In this document: in pieces, positions 7,322 through 14,925 of the stretch
Numbering within the stretch: the first letter of the stretch is position 1
Layout of the letters: each line of letters begins with the position of its first letter
Assembly (NCBI GenBank): GCA_009784085.1
Contig: WRCJ01000012.1
Coordinates: forward strand, 1-26,941
Direction: 5' to 3'
Origin: Oscillospiraceae bacterium
Lineage (GTDB): Bacteria; Bacillota; Clostridia; Oscillospirales; UBA929
Length of the DNA: 26,941 nucleotides
Program-made: the position numbers and the translations under genes
The notes under the pieces: generated by a model
What the model saw: only the letters and a program-made list of their open reading frames with translations
Databases searched by the model: none
What the model was told of the DNA's origin: nothing

Positions 7322-9079
7322 ACGGATACCCATAAGACAAAGATTGTATGCACCATTGGGCCGGCGTCCGAGTCCCCCGATATCGTGAGGCGTTTGATCC
7401 AAGGCGGCATGGATGTGGCGCGGATCAACTTTTCCCATGGTTCCCCTCAGCAAAATCTGGAAAAAGCGGAAACAATCAAGAGGGTCAGAGAGGAACTGGG
7501 GCGCCCTGTCGCGCTCCTTTTGGATACCAAGGGCCCGGAAATACGCATCACGACACTGGAGCGCAAATCCGAGGAGCTTTTCGCCGGCCAGTTGTTTACG
7601 CTGACCGTCAGGCAGGTCGCAGGGACGAATGAAATGGTATCGGTCACGTTTGACGGTTTGCCCTCGCGCGTGGAGGTGGGGACAAGGATCCTCCTCGACG
7701 ATGGGCTCATCGAGCTGGAGGTGGAGCAGGTCACCCAGACCGACATTGTTTGCCGCGTCTTGAACGGCGGGGTTTTGGGAGAGCGGAAAAGCGTCAACCT
7801 GCCTGGAATCGTCACCAATATGTGCTATATGGATGATAAAGATCGCGCGGATATCAAGTTTGCCTTCGACCATGACTTTGACTATATCGCGTTATCCTTC
7901 GTCCGATCGGCGAGTGACGTGGCGATGGTCAAGAATTATCTGTCGGAGCTGGGCAATAGCCGCCTCGGGCTGATTGCCAAGATAGAAAACGCCGAGGGCG
8001 TGCGCAACGCGGACGAGATCCTCCGCGAGGTCGACGGCATCATGGTGGCCAGGGGGGATTTGGGCGTCGAGATTCCCTTTGAGGACATCCCGATCGTACA
8101 AAAAAGCCTCATCAACAGATGTTGCTCAGCCGGGAAAAAGGTCATCACCGCGACCCAGATGCTGGAGTCCATGATCCGCAACCCGCGGCCGACCCGGGCC
8201 GAGGTCACCGACATCGCCAACGCCATTTACGACGGCACCAGCGCGATTATGCTATCCGGGGAGACAGCCACGGGCAAGTATCCTGTGGAAAGCCTCGAAA
8301 CCATGGTGAGGATCGCGAAGAAAACCGAGGCGTCCATCCGCTATAAAAAACAGTTAGATAACTGTACAGGCGATTTTGGAAAGAATATCACCACCGCCAT
8401 CTGCCACGCCACCTGCACCTCCGCCCACGATTTGGGCGCCGTGGCGATTGTCGCCGTTACGTTAAACGGTGTTACCGCCAACATGGTGTCGCGTTTCCGG
8501 CCGAATGTGCAGATAGCCGCCGTCACGCCCCTCGTGAAAACCTACATGCAACTGGCGTTGTGCTGGGGCGTCACGCCGTTGCTCACAGAATACAAAGAAT
8601 CCCCGGAAGAACTGTTCCGGGACGCGGCAGCCAAGGTATCGCAAGCCGGCATTGCCGGCGACGGCGATCTGATCGTCATCACGGGCAGTTCCCATACCCA
8701 CACCGGCTTTACCAACGCGCTACAGGTGCATATCCTGGGAAACGTCTTGGCTTCCGGCAAAGGGGAAGGCGCGTCGTCTGTTTCCGCCCGCGCATGTGTC
8801 TTTGGCAACGGCGATGCGTACCCACAGTTTTCCGACGGCGATATCCTCGTCATCGACAGGACGACCAACGACATCCTCCGGATCCTCAAGCGGGTCAGCG
8901 GCCTCGTTACCGAGGAGGAACCCTCCGCCTCGGGGGCCGTCGCGGCGGCCATCGCGCTGGACATCCCGGTCATCGCGTCGGTGGAGGAGGCCGTGAAACG
9001 CATCCCCAACGGGAGCAGCATCCTGCTGGATCCAACAAGGGGCTTGATTTACAACAACGATACCTTTGATAATAGTTAA
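7322..9079 (+). CDS. pyk: Pyruvate kinase with C-terminal PEP-utiliser-like domain, probable ACG start
   Basis: Catalyses phosphoenolpyruvate + ADP to pyruvate + ATP, the last step of glycolysis. Starting at ACG 7322 the protein is 585 residues, a length typical of Bacillus-type enzymes. The N-terminus then reads DTHKTKIVCTIGPASES, as the family requires. Catalytic blocks are MDVARINFSHG, LLLDTKGPEIR, ALSFVRSASDV, LIAKIENAEGV, MVARGDLGVEIPFE, TATQMLESM and ANAIYDGTSAIMLSGETA. After the allosteric domain an extra domain (about residues 475-585; GDILVIDRTTNDILRIL, then ALDIPVIASVEEAV) resembles the mobile domain of PEP-utilising enzymes, but the TSHA-type His is absent (SASGAV). It follows fumarase beta by 13 bp, so is likely cotranscribed. 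If initiation is at GTG 7385 instead, the first 21 residues including the KTKIVCTIGPA strand are lost. Confidence 0.95.
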   Translation, partial: TDTHKTKIVCTIGPASESPDIVRRLIQGGMDVARINFSHGSPQQNLEKAETIKRVREELGRPVALLLDTKGPEIRITTLERKSEELFAGQLFTLTVRQVAGTNEMVSVTFDGLPSRVEVGTRILLDDGLIELEVEQVTQTDIVCRVLNGGVLGERKSVNLPGIVTNMCYMDDKDRADIKFAFDHDFDYIALSFVRSASDVAMVKNYLSELGNSRLGLIAKIENAEGVRNADEILREVDGIMVARGDLGVEIPFEDIPIVQKSLINRCCSAGKKVITATQMLESMIRNPRPTRAEVTDIANAIYDGTSAIMLSGETATGKYPVESLETMVRIAKKTEASIRYKKQLDNCTGDFGKNITTAICHATCTSAHDLGAVAIVAVTLNGVTANMVSRFRPNVQIAAVTPLVKTYMQLALCWGVTPLLTEYKESPEELFRDAAAKVSQAGIAGDGDLIVITGSSHTHTGFTNALQVHILGNVLASGKGEGASSVSARACVFGNGDAYPQFSDGDILVIDRTTNDILRILKRVSGLVTEEEPSASGAVAAAIALDIPVIASVEEAVKRIPNGSSILLDPTRGLIYNNDTFDNS

Positions 9080-9088
9080 TTCAAACCC

Positions 9089-9781
9089 TCAAAGCCCGGC
9101 CGCCTCCAACGCCGCCGTATCCCCCAGCAAATCCATCCCCCTGTCGGCGACGAGCTTGCCTTCTTGCAAAAGCAACACGCGCGAGCAGGTTGCTTCTACG
9201 AAGGCCAAGTCGTGGGTGGCGATGAGCTTGATCTGGGGCAGGCTAGCGAAGACGCCGGTTAAGCTCCGCCTCGCGCGGGGATCCAGGAAGGCAGTGGGTT
9301 CGTCAAAGAGCAAAATCTCCGGCTTGTGCGCCAGCACCGCCGCGATGGCGCACAAGCGTTTTTCCCCGTCCGACAGCTTGAGCGGCGATCGATCGCGCAG
9401 ATGCCCGATGCCCAGCTGCCCCAACGCTTCCTCCACCCGCGCGTCCGTTTCCTCCGCGCTGTAGCCGAAGCGGCGCGGCCCGAAAGCGATATCCTCATAG
9501 ACGCTTGTCGAGAACAACTGGTCGTCGGGGTTTTGGAACACGAGGCCGACCTTGGCGCGTAGGGCACGCAACGTGTTTTTGCGGAGCAAGACGCCTCCGG
9601 CGAACACGCTGCCGGATTTCTTCGGCAAGACGCCGACGATCGCCAGGAAAAGGGTGGTCTTGCCGGCGCCGTTGGCGCCGATGAGCGCGGCGGTTTCCCC
9701 GGGACGCAATGTAAATCCAACGCCCTCAACGGCAACCTTCCCGTCAGGGTACGCCACGGTTAAATCCTTCACCATAAGCAT
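9089..9781 (-). CDS. cbiO: Energy-coupling factor ABC transporter ATPase, CbiO/NikO type
   Basis: The ATPase of a cobalt/nickel ECF importer. Motifs in order: VKDLTVAYPDGKVAVEGV, Walker A GANGAGKTT, Q-loop VFQNPDDQLFSTSVYEDIAF (family hallmark), signature LSDGEKRLCAIAAVLA, Walker B ILLFDEPTAFLDPRA and switch His in LIATHD. The second position of the signature is Asp instead of the usual Gly (LSGGE), a tolerable but notable change. The start is ATG 9781 with AGGAG about 10 nt upstream; an open frame continues to a TTG at 9805 without support. It is the last gene of cbiM-cbiQ-cbiO and converges on pyk with only 9 bp between stop codons, with no visible terminator. Confidence 0.93.
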   Translation of the reverse strand: MLMVKDLTVAYPDGKVAVEGVGFTLRPGETAALIGANGAGKTTLFLAIVGVLPKKSGSVFAGGVLLRKNTLRALRAKVGLVFQNPDDQLFSTSVYEDIAFGPRRFGYSAEETDARVEEALGQLGIGHLRDRSPLKLSDGEKRLCAIAAVLAHKPEILLFDEPTAFLDPRARRSLTGVFASLPQIKLIATHDLAFVEATCSRVLLLQEGKLVADRGMDLLGDTAALEAAGL

Positions 9782-9795
9782 AAAGATATATCTCC

Positions 9796-9828
9796 TACCA
9801 CACAAATACTATATTGTTACCACACAAA
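9796..9828. repeat. Direct repeat at the cbiQ stop codon
   Basis: TACCACACAAA occurs at 9796-9806 and 9818-9828 (period 22). The second copy overlaps the cbiQ stop codon on the minus strand; the first lies next to the cbiO ribosome binding site. Confidence 0.75.
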
Positions 9829-10587
9829 CCGTAAAACGGCGGCCGGGATGCAGACGGCCGCCGTAAAAAGCGCGTCGGCCGGCGCAAAGGGATGCCGCGC
9901 GGGCGGCGGTCGGTGCAACGAATAGCCGCGGCAGCGCATCGCGGCATGCACGCGCCGGGCCCTATCGAACCCACGCAGCAGGAGCTGGCCGACAAAGGCG
10001 CCCATATGCCGCATGAGCAACGCCTTTTTGCCGCCCCCGCGCAGTTTATAGGCCGTTGTCATGGATCGTGCCTCTTCCAGCACAACGCCCACATAGCGGT
10101 AGGCGGTCTCGAATACCAACACGATGGACAACGGCACGCGTAGCCGCCGCAACTGCGCCATCAGCTCGGGGAAAGGCGTGGTGGCCACCAGGAGCAGGGC
10201 CGACATCACGCACAGATATGCCTTGATCAGTATCGTCGCCAGCGACAACACGCCCAAGCTGACCGTGACGCCGCCCACCGCAAAGGCCGCCCCGCGATCG
10301 AAAATCACGTTGGAAAGCCCCGCGAACAGGCAGAAGGGCAAGGCCGCCGCGAGGCGCGTCAGGATCAATTTGTACGGGAGTTCGGCCACCGCCATCATGA
10401 CAAAGGGGTAGAACAGGTAGGGGGCCAACCTAAGGAAATCATACCGCCCGTAGGATGCGGTGAGTACGATAAAAACAAGCGCGGTGAGCATTTTGGCGAA
10501 GGGATGCAGGCGGTGGATCGCCGTGCGCCCCGCCGCGAGTGTCTCCAACGCCCGCAATTCGCGGACGCGCGAAGCCATGCCCGCCAC
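9817..10587 (-). CDS. cbiQ: Energy-coupling factor transporter transmembrane protein CbiQ/EcfT
   Basis: Transmembrane coupling component that links the substrate-specific CbiM-type protein to CbiO. The 256-residue protein has several hydrophobic segments and the expected C-terminal cytoplasmic coupling motifs: SMTTAYKLRGGGKKALL, a typical feature of CbiQ, and RVHAAMRCRGYSLH, where the R-C-R-G stands for the usual A-R-G motif. The N-terminus has the characteristic HRLHPFAKMLTALVFIVL. The start of the gene directly abuts the cbiM stop (10588), so translation is likely coupled. Stop TAA at 9819-9817. Confidence 0.92.
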   Translation of the reverse strand: MAGMASRVRELRALETLAAGRTAIHRLHPFAKMLTALVFIVLTASYGRYDFLRLAPYLFYPFVMMAVAELPYKLILTRLAAALPFCLFAGLSNVIFDRGAAFAVGGVTVSLGVLSLATILIKAYLCVMSALLLVATTPFPELMAQLRRLRVPLSIVLVFETAYRYVGVVLEEARSMTTAYKLRGGGKKALLMRHMGAFVGQLLLRGFDRARRVHAAMRCRGYSLHRPPPARHPFAPADALFTAAVCIPAAVLRFVW

Positions 10588-11715
10588 CTAGGGACCAGCG
10601 TCCGAGACTGATTTTTTCCGATACTTGACGAGCGGGATCATCACAAGGCCGACGGCGCACGACGCCGCGAAGACGGCCAGCGTCCCCACGAGCCCGGACA
10701 CAACGACGCCGGCCTCGTTTTCGGGATCCGCCGCAAATACGTAGCCGGGGAGGAAGGCGGTGCTGTCGCGCAGGGCGGCGGCATCGTCGTGCAGGCCGCT
10801 GTTGTTGTTGCCCTGCGCCACAAGTTCGGTTCCCTCGCCTTCGCCCTCGCCCTGCGCCTGCCCATCCGCCTCGCCCTGCACCTCGCCCTGCCCATCCGCC
10901 TGCCCTTGCCCCTGTGCCCGCTCCGCGGTCTTGCCCACGGCCCACTCCAATCCGTCCGGATGGGTGGAGGCGAACAGCGACAGCGCACAGCCGGAGGCGA
11001 TAGCCAACACGGCCAGGCTTATCAGCACCTTCTTGGCGGATCGACCCTCCCTCCGCCTGCCGGATAGGGGGGCGGAGGCGTCTATGAGTTCGGGGCGCAT
11101 CCTGTGGACAAAAACCAGGATGGCTGCCGTGACGACGCCCTCGACCAGCCCGATAACCAGGTGAATCGGTAGCATGAGCGAGGCGAAGGCGGCAAAAGGA
11201 AGCCCGGCGATGCCGGAAAGAAAGGTGAGCAACGTGACAGCCAGCGCCGCTAGTTCCAAGCTGAGCACAGACGAGACGACCGAGGCGGCCGACAAACGCC
11301 GGTTGCTGACGCCGCCCCGGAGCAGGGGTCGGAACACCAGGGGGCAGACGACGAGACATGGGATGACGCCCATATTGAAGATGTTACAGCCCAAAGCCAG
11401 CAAGCCTCCGTCGGCGAAAAAGAGGCATTGGATGGTCAACACCGCCGTCATCGCCAAGAAGGCCGGGCCGCCGCCTATCAGCGCGGACAGCAGCACGCTC
11501 CCCACGATGTGGCCGGAGGATCCCGTGGCGGGAATCGTAAAGTTTACCATCTGGCCCGCGAATACCAACGCCCCGGCAACGCCCATGAGAGGGATCTTCC
11601 CCTCGGAAAAATCATCCCTCTTGCCCATTGCCGCCGTCACGCCGACAGCCGCTGCGCTGACCGCGCCCATGCCCAAACCAACGGCAGGGGAGAGCAGCGC
11701 GTCCGCCATGTGCAT
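10588..11715 (-). CDS. cbiM: Cobalt/nickel ECF substrate-binding protein, CbiM/NikM with fused PDGLE (CbiN/NikN-like) domain
   Basis: Membrane protein that captures Co2+ or Ni2+ and delivers it through CbiQ/CbiO. Start 11715 gives MHMADALLSPAVG, the family N-terminus in which Met1-His2 help form the metal site; GGAGG lies 8 nt upstream. Other family blocks: PLMGVAGALVFAGQMVNF, GSSGHIVGSVLLSALIGG and GGLLALGCNIFNMGVIPC. After about residue 230 a PDGLE-type domain is fused (HPDGLEWAVGKTAE, then a final membrane helix ending in KYRKK). Between them is a Gln/Gly/Glu-rich stretch (QGQGQADGQGEVQGE and more) that looks like a repeat expansion. The 375-residue NikMN-like layout and MHMADALLSP start lean towards nickel, but metal choice cannot be read with certainty. 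An open frame continues to 11901 but is not supported. Confidence 0.92.
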   Translation of the reverse strand: MHMADALLSPAVGLGMGAVSAAAVGVTAAMGKRDDFSEGKIPLMGVAGALVFAGQMVNFTIPATGSSGHIVGSVLLSALIGGGPAFLAMTAVLTIQCLFFADGGLLALGCNIFNMGVIPCLVVCPLVFRPLLRGGVSNRRLSAASVVSSVLSLELAALAVTLLTFLSGIAGLPFAAFASLMLPIHLVIGLVEGVVTAAILVFVHRMRPELIDASAPLSGRRREGRSAKKVLISLAVLAIASGCALSLFASTHPDGLEWAVGKTAERAQGQGQADGQGEVQGEADGQAQGEGEGEGTELVAQGNNNSGLHDDAAALRDSTAFLPGYVFAADPENEAGVVVSGLVGTLAVFAASCAVGLVMIPLVKYRKKSVSDAGP

Positions 11716-11734
11716 CAAACGTTCCTCCATCACG

Positions 11735-11764
11735 TGAAATCTTGATATTTTGAAATCTTGATAT
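11735..11764. repeat. 14-bp direct repeats in the cbiM leader
   Basis: TGAAATCTTGATAT occurs at 11735-11748 and 11751-11764 (period 16), followed by an imperfect inverted repeat ATATA-CCGA-TATAT at 11760-11773. They lie in the transcribed leader of cbiM and just before the patatin -35 element, so they could be operators or only slippage products. Confidence 0.7.
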
Positions 11765-11773
11765 ACCGATATA

Positions 11774-11802
11774 TTGACAAATCCAAACGAACTCCTTATC
11801 AT
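11774..11802 (+). promoter_or_regulatory. Promoter of the patatin-like gene
   Basis: Consensus TTGACA (11774-11779), 17 bp, TATCAT (11797-11802). The start near 11809 leaves a leader of about 44 nt containing a CCGGGC-GCAA-GCCCGG hairpin (11820-11835). Confidence 0.75.
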
Positions 11803-11829
11803 TATACCTGAAGGAGTGCCCGGGCGCAA
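11801..11829 (-). promoter_or_regulatory. Promoter of the cbiM-cbiQ-cbiO operon
   Basis: On the minus strand TTGCGC (11829-11824), 17 bp, then a consensus TATAAT (11806-11801). Its -10 overlaps that of the opposing patatin promoter, so the two polymerases would compete. Confidence 0.65.
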
Positions 11830-11852
11830 GCCCGGTGCAAAAAGGAGAGACG

Positions 11853-13115
11853 ATGAAGATGACAAACCAGACAAACCAGGCAAACCAGGCAAACCTGACA
11901 AAAGACGCCGGTATCATGAAAATTGCGGAGGAAATCCGCGAAAAAGCCGCCCAGGGGCGCTATCGCGTCTCGGACGCGGTGCTGCGCGACCATGGGCGGG
12001 AGTACCAGTTTACCGACTTGGTGATGGAGGGCGGCGGTACGCTGGGCATCGCGCTGGTCGGCTATATCCACGCCTTGGAGCAGGCGGATGTGCGCTTCCT
12101 CGGCATGGGAGGCAGCTCGGTAGGGGCGATCGTGGCGCTTTTGGCCTACGGTTGCGGCGATCGCATGGAAGCCAAAGGCGAAAAGCTCGCGGACATTATC
12201 GCCGATATGGATCTGGGCGGCATGGTGGATGGCCGCTGGACGGCGCGGAGGCTGTCGCGGCTGATGGGCAATAAGGACGCGCGGCTGCGTATGCCGCGCA
12301 TTTTCTTAGCCGCGTTGTTCTCCTTATGCCCAATCTTTTCCAAACTGGGGCTCAACCCCGGCGACAAGCTGTATACGTGGATATCCGACAGGCTGAAGGA
12401 CAACGGGATCGAGACGCTGGCCGACCTGCGGCGGCTGACGGACACGTTGCCCCCCGGCCTCGTTCACCGCGAAACGGGGGAGGCGATCACGCAATACGAC
12501 GCCAGCCTGAAGATTGTCGCGGCGGACATCACCACCAGCACAAAGGTGATATTCCCCCATATGGCCCCGATGTATTGGGCGTCGCCGGACGGAATCAACC
12601 CGGCTTGCTTCGCGCGTGCGTCGGCCTCGATCCCCATCTTTTTCCAGCCCTTTGTCGTCGAGGGTGTCTCCGAACTGATAAAGAGCGGGGAAAATTGGAA
12701 GAAACTGGGTAGCTTTACGGGGGAACTGCCCAACACCGTGTCCTTCGCGGACGGCGGGCTGTTGTCCAACTTCCCCATCGATCTGTTCTTTACCCCCGGC
12801 GTGCCACGCGCCCCCACGCTGGGCGCCCGGCTGGGCGGCAGCCGGCGTACGGTCAAGGACGCCAAAACCGTCGGCCAATACGCGAGCCACCTGTTTGGCG
12901 CTATGCGCCACTACGCCGACTACGACTTTATCCTGAGGAATCCTCTGTACAGGCAACTCATCGCGCACATCCCCACCGACAATTACAATTGGCTTGACTT
13001 TGCCATGACCCCGGAGGACAAGCTCGGCCTATTCCGGGAGGGCATGCAGGCGGGGCAGGCGTTTTTAGAGGGCTTCAACTGGGATGAACACAAACGGCTC
13101 AGGAGGTTGTCGTAG
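11853..13115 (+). CDS. Patatin-like phospholipase
   Basis: A Ser-Asp dyad acyl hydrolase. From ATG 11853 (GGAGA upstream) the protein has 420 residues. The oxyanion loop is MEGGGTLGIALVG (about 59-70), the nucleophile elbow GSSVG places Ser at residue 89, and the catalytic Asp is D300 in FADGGLLSNFPID. There is no signal peptide, so action in the cytoplasm or at the inner membrane face is likely. The extreme N-terminus, TNQTNQANQANL, is encoded by four 9-bp repeats (11862-11897) and is outside the conserved domain. The stop codon TAG lies within the palindromic repeat copy at 13112. The substrate and role are unknown; divergent orientation to the metal importer gives no clear functional link. 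Confidence 0.9.
   Translation: MKMTNQTNQANQANLTKDAGIMKIAEEIREKAAQGRYRVSDAVLRDHGREYQFTDLVMEGGGTLGIALVGYIHALEQADVRFLGMGGSSVGAIVALLAYGCGDRMEAKGEKLADIIADMDLGGMVDGRWTARRLSRLMGNKDARLRMPRIFLAALFSLCPIFSKLGLNPGDKLYTWISDRLKDNGIETLADLRRLTDTLPPGLVHRETGEAITQYDASLKIVAADITTSTKVIFPHMAPMYWASPDGINPACFARASASIPIFFQPFVVEGVSELIKSGENWKKLGSFTGELPNTVSFADGGLLSNFPIDLFFTPGVPRAPTLGARLGGSRRTVKDAKTVGQYASHLFGAMRHYADYDFILRNPLYRQLIAHIPTDNYNWLDFAMTPEDKLGLFREGMQAGQAFLEGFNWDEHKRLRRLS
11862..11897 (+). repeat. Four 9-bp tandem repeats at the patatin gene start
   Basis: Units ACAAACCAG, ACAAACCAG, GCAAACCAG and GCAAACCTG encode the Asn/Gln-rich N-terminal tail in frame. Confidence 0.85.
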
Positions 13116-13370
13116 GGGACGCGCCCCCGCGCGTGTCCCCGATGCCCCGATGCCCCGATGCCCCACCGCCCCCGCACCCGCACCCGTAAAATCCCGTCGT
13201 CGTTGTAGGGGACGCGCCCCCGCGCGTCCCGCCGCCCCCACCGTCCCCGTTACACCGCCACCCCCGCCGTCCCGCCGTACCCGCCGTCCCCGCCCGTCCC
13301 CCGCGCACCCCCGCCGTCCTCGCCCGTGTCCCCACGCGCCCCCGCGCACCCCCGCCCGTACAACAATACC
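13112..13370. repeat. Intergenic palindromic and GC-rich repeat tract
   Basis: Two copies of the palindromic repeat described at 3-82 are at 13112-13139 and 13205-13230. Three GATGCCCC units lie at 13141-13164, and degenerate CCCGCCGTCCC- and CGCGCACCCCC-like pieces fill 13231-13360. No gene is visible. The tract separates the housekeeping side from the less G+C-rich accessory region. Confidence 0.85.
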
Positions 13371-13393
13371 GTCTGAAAGGAATGGTCATAAAA

Positions 13394-14665
13394 ATGAAAC
13401 GATTCTTATGCGGTACTCTGCTTTTCTTCATGGTGCTTGGAATGACCGGATACGCACAAGAAGAACCTCGTGACTACAACGATTTTAGTTATCAATCGAT
13501 AGCGGAACTTTGGCGTGGTTTGCACATCGATATAACGCCTGATGTCCTGGAAATAATCGAAGGACAAATGGATATTGGCGCAGACAACGGAGCGTTTAGG
13601 CGGTTTTGTGATGAAAGAAAGACGCAAAGAACACTTTATGTCCCCTACTACCAAGGAAAGCAAATAGAGTTTCGTAATAGGGAAGGGTTTTCCAATATTG
13701 CGATATTCCCTGTCGAAACGTGCAATAAGCCTTGGATTTGGTATTTCGGAATAATTGGCGATGTCGATATCACAATAAGGACAATGTATATAGACAAGAG
13801 CGTTGTAGACGAAGCGAATCAGAGAGGCGCTTCATGGTTAATTGCCCAGATCGCGCCTAATATGCCGAACATCGACAATTCTACAGGACAGACAGGAAAC
13901 ATTGGAGCTGTTTATGAAACGCTTATTCAGTTAGCCGACCGTGCTGTCAAAGCATTGGTAGTTGAATACAATGACGGAAGCTATGCCTATGATTCCATAT
14001 ATTTTATCTACGATGATATTATGGTCAGGGTAAACGCAGATTTCGTGTTTGTAAAATCTCTTTTTTCCGACATATCCTTCTCAAAGATCCCCGTTGGCGC
14101 AAACAAGTTCAAGGATGTCTCGGAAAACGCATGGTTCTTTGACGACTTAAACTACGTATACGCGAGGGGACTTATGAATGGCACAGCGACGGACAAATTC
14201 AGCCCCAGCGCATCATTGACGCGCGGCATGGCGGCTACCGTTCTGTACTATATGGCGGGCAAGCCGGATGTGGACGATCTGCCTAATCCATTTCACGATG
14301 TGCCAGAGGGGAGATTTTACACCAACGCTGTGAAATGGGCGGCGGGAAATAACATTGTGTTGGGCTATCCGAATGGCAAGTTTGGCCCCAACGACAATAT
14401 GTCGCGCCAAGACATGGCTGTCATTCTACATCGTTTCGCCACATTTTCCGGAATGACGCTACCCGTACGAACGGCGTATCCAGGGTTTGCGGACGACACG
14501 CGCATCGGCGGCTATGCAAAAGAGGCTGTCGAGAAATTTGTCCGTGCGGGTGTGATCAACGGGAAACCAGGCAACAGGTTTGACCCGGGAGGCACGGCGA
14601 CGAGGGCTGATTGCGCAGCAATCGTGCATAGATTTCTGGAAGCAGTTGACACGCCCCATGGCTAG
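13394..14665 (+). CDS. Secreted protein with three C-terminal SLH domains
   Basis: A surface protein of 423 residues. The N-terminus is a Sec signal peptide (MKRFLCGTLLFFMVLGMTGY, cleavage probably after YAQ). Start 13394 is preferred because GAAAGGA abuts the alternative ATG 13382. Residues about 25-235 form a region I do not recognise. Three S-layer homology modules follow: FKDVSENAWFFDDLNYVYA with TATDKFSPSASLTRGMAA; FHDVPEGRFYTNAVKWAA with NGKFGPNDNMSRQDMAVIL; and FADDTRIGGYAKEAVEKFV with NRFDPGGTATRADCAAIV. SLH modules bind pyruvylated secondary cell wall polymers, so the protein is probably held on the wall. Base composition is visibly more A+T-rich than neighbouring genes, suggesting a different origin. 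Confidence 0.9.
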   Translation: MKRFLCGTLLFFMVLGMTGYAQEEPRDYNDFSYQSIAELWRGLHIDITPDVLEIIEGQMDIGADNGAFRRFCDERKTQRTLYVPYYQGKQIEFRNREGFSNIAIFPVETCNKPWIWYFGIIGDVDITIRTMYIDKSVVDEANQRGASWLIAQIAPNMPNIDNSTGQTGNIGAVYETLIQLADRAVKALVVEYNDGSYAYDSIYFIYDDIMVRVNADFVFVKSLFSDISFSKIPVGANKFKDVSENAWFFDDLNYVYARGLMNGTATDKFSPSASLTRGMAATVLYYMAGKPDVDDLPNPFHDVPEGRFYTNAVKWAAGNNIVLGYPNGKFGPNDNMSRQDMAVILHRFATFSGMTLPVRTAYPGFADDTRIGGYAKEAVEKFVRAGVINGKPGNRFDPGGTATRADCAAIVHRFLEAVDTPHG

Positions 14666-14800
14666 TCACTTCAATGGCAGGGGAAATATGGTAGTTCATT
14701 TGAACTGACAAATCTCCGGCGGATGATGCGTTTTGCCGAGAGATTCACCGATTACGAAATTGTGGCGACACTGTCGCCACAATTAAGCTGGTCGCATATT
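14666..14800 (+). pseudogene. Remnant of a DUF1016/YhcG-type (PDDEXK) gene
   Basis: In frame directly after the SLH stop codon, the translation includes QGKYGSSFELTNLRRMMRF, AERFTDYEIVATLSPQLSW and SHI. This resembles the N-terminal DUF1016 block (usually a NLRRM-x-FAE..F pattern then TLS-QLSWSH) of YhcG-family nucleases. Similarity stops after SHI, and there is no start codon or ribosome site in front. About 45 of the more than 300 residues of a full gene remain. The call rests on motif memory and needs a profile search. Confidence 0.65.
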
Positions 14801-14925
14801 ATCTTCGATGATTCGCAATTATCGACGACAGTGTATTCAATAAGTGTCAAGGAACACGGTCGGCAATGTGCATCAGAATCGTCCGGCGCGTCAATACCGG
14901 CGGTGAAACCCTTGTGAGGGACTAC

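Noticed and set aside
7385..7387. GTG as start codon of pyruvate kinase
   Set aside because: It has no ribosome binding site and would remove the conserved first beta strand; the coding signal clearly extends upstream to ACG 7322.
11716..11835. Cobalamin or nickel riboswitch ahead of cbiM
   Set aside because: The leader is only about 80 nt and shows no B12-box or NiCo-type helices, just direct repeats.
11716..11901. Upstream extension of cbiM to 11901
   Set aside because: It crosses the promoter region and lacks homology; MHMADALLSP at 11715 is the family start.
13112..13230. CRISPR-like repeats between patatin and SLH genes
   Set aside because: Repeats are palindromic and irregularly spaced, with GC-rich degenerate sequence between; no cas genes.
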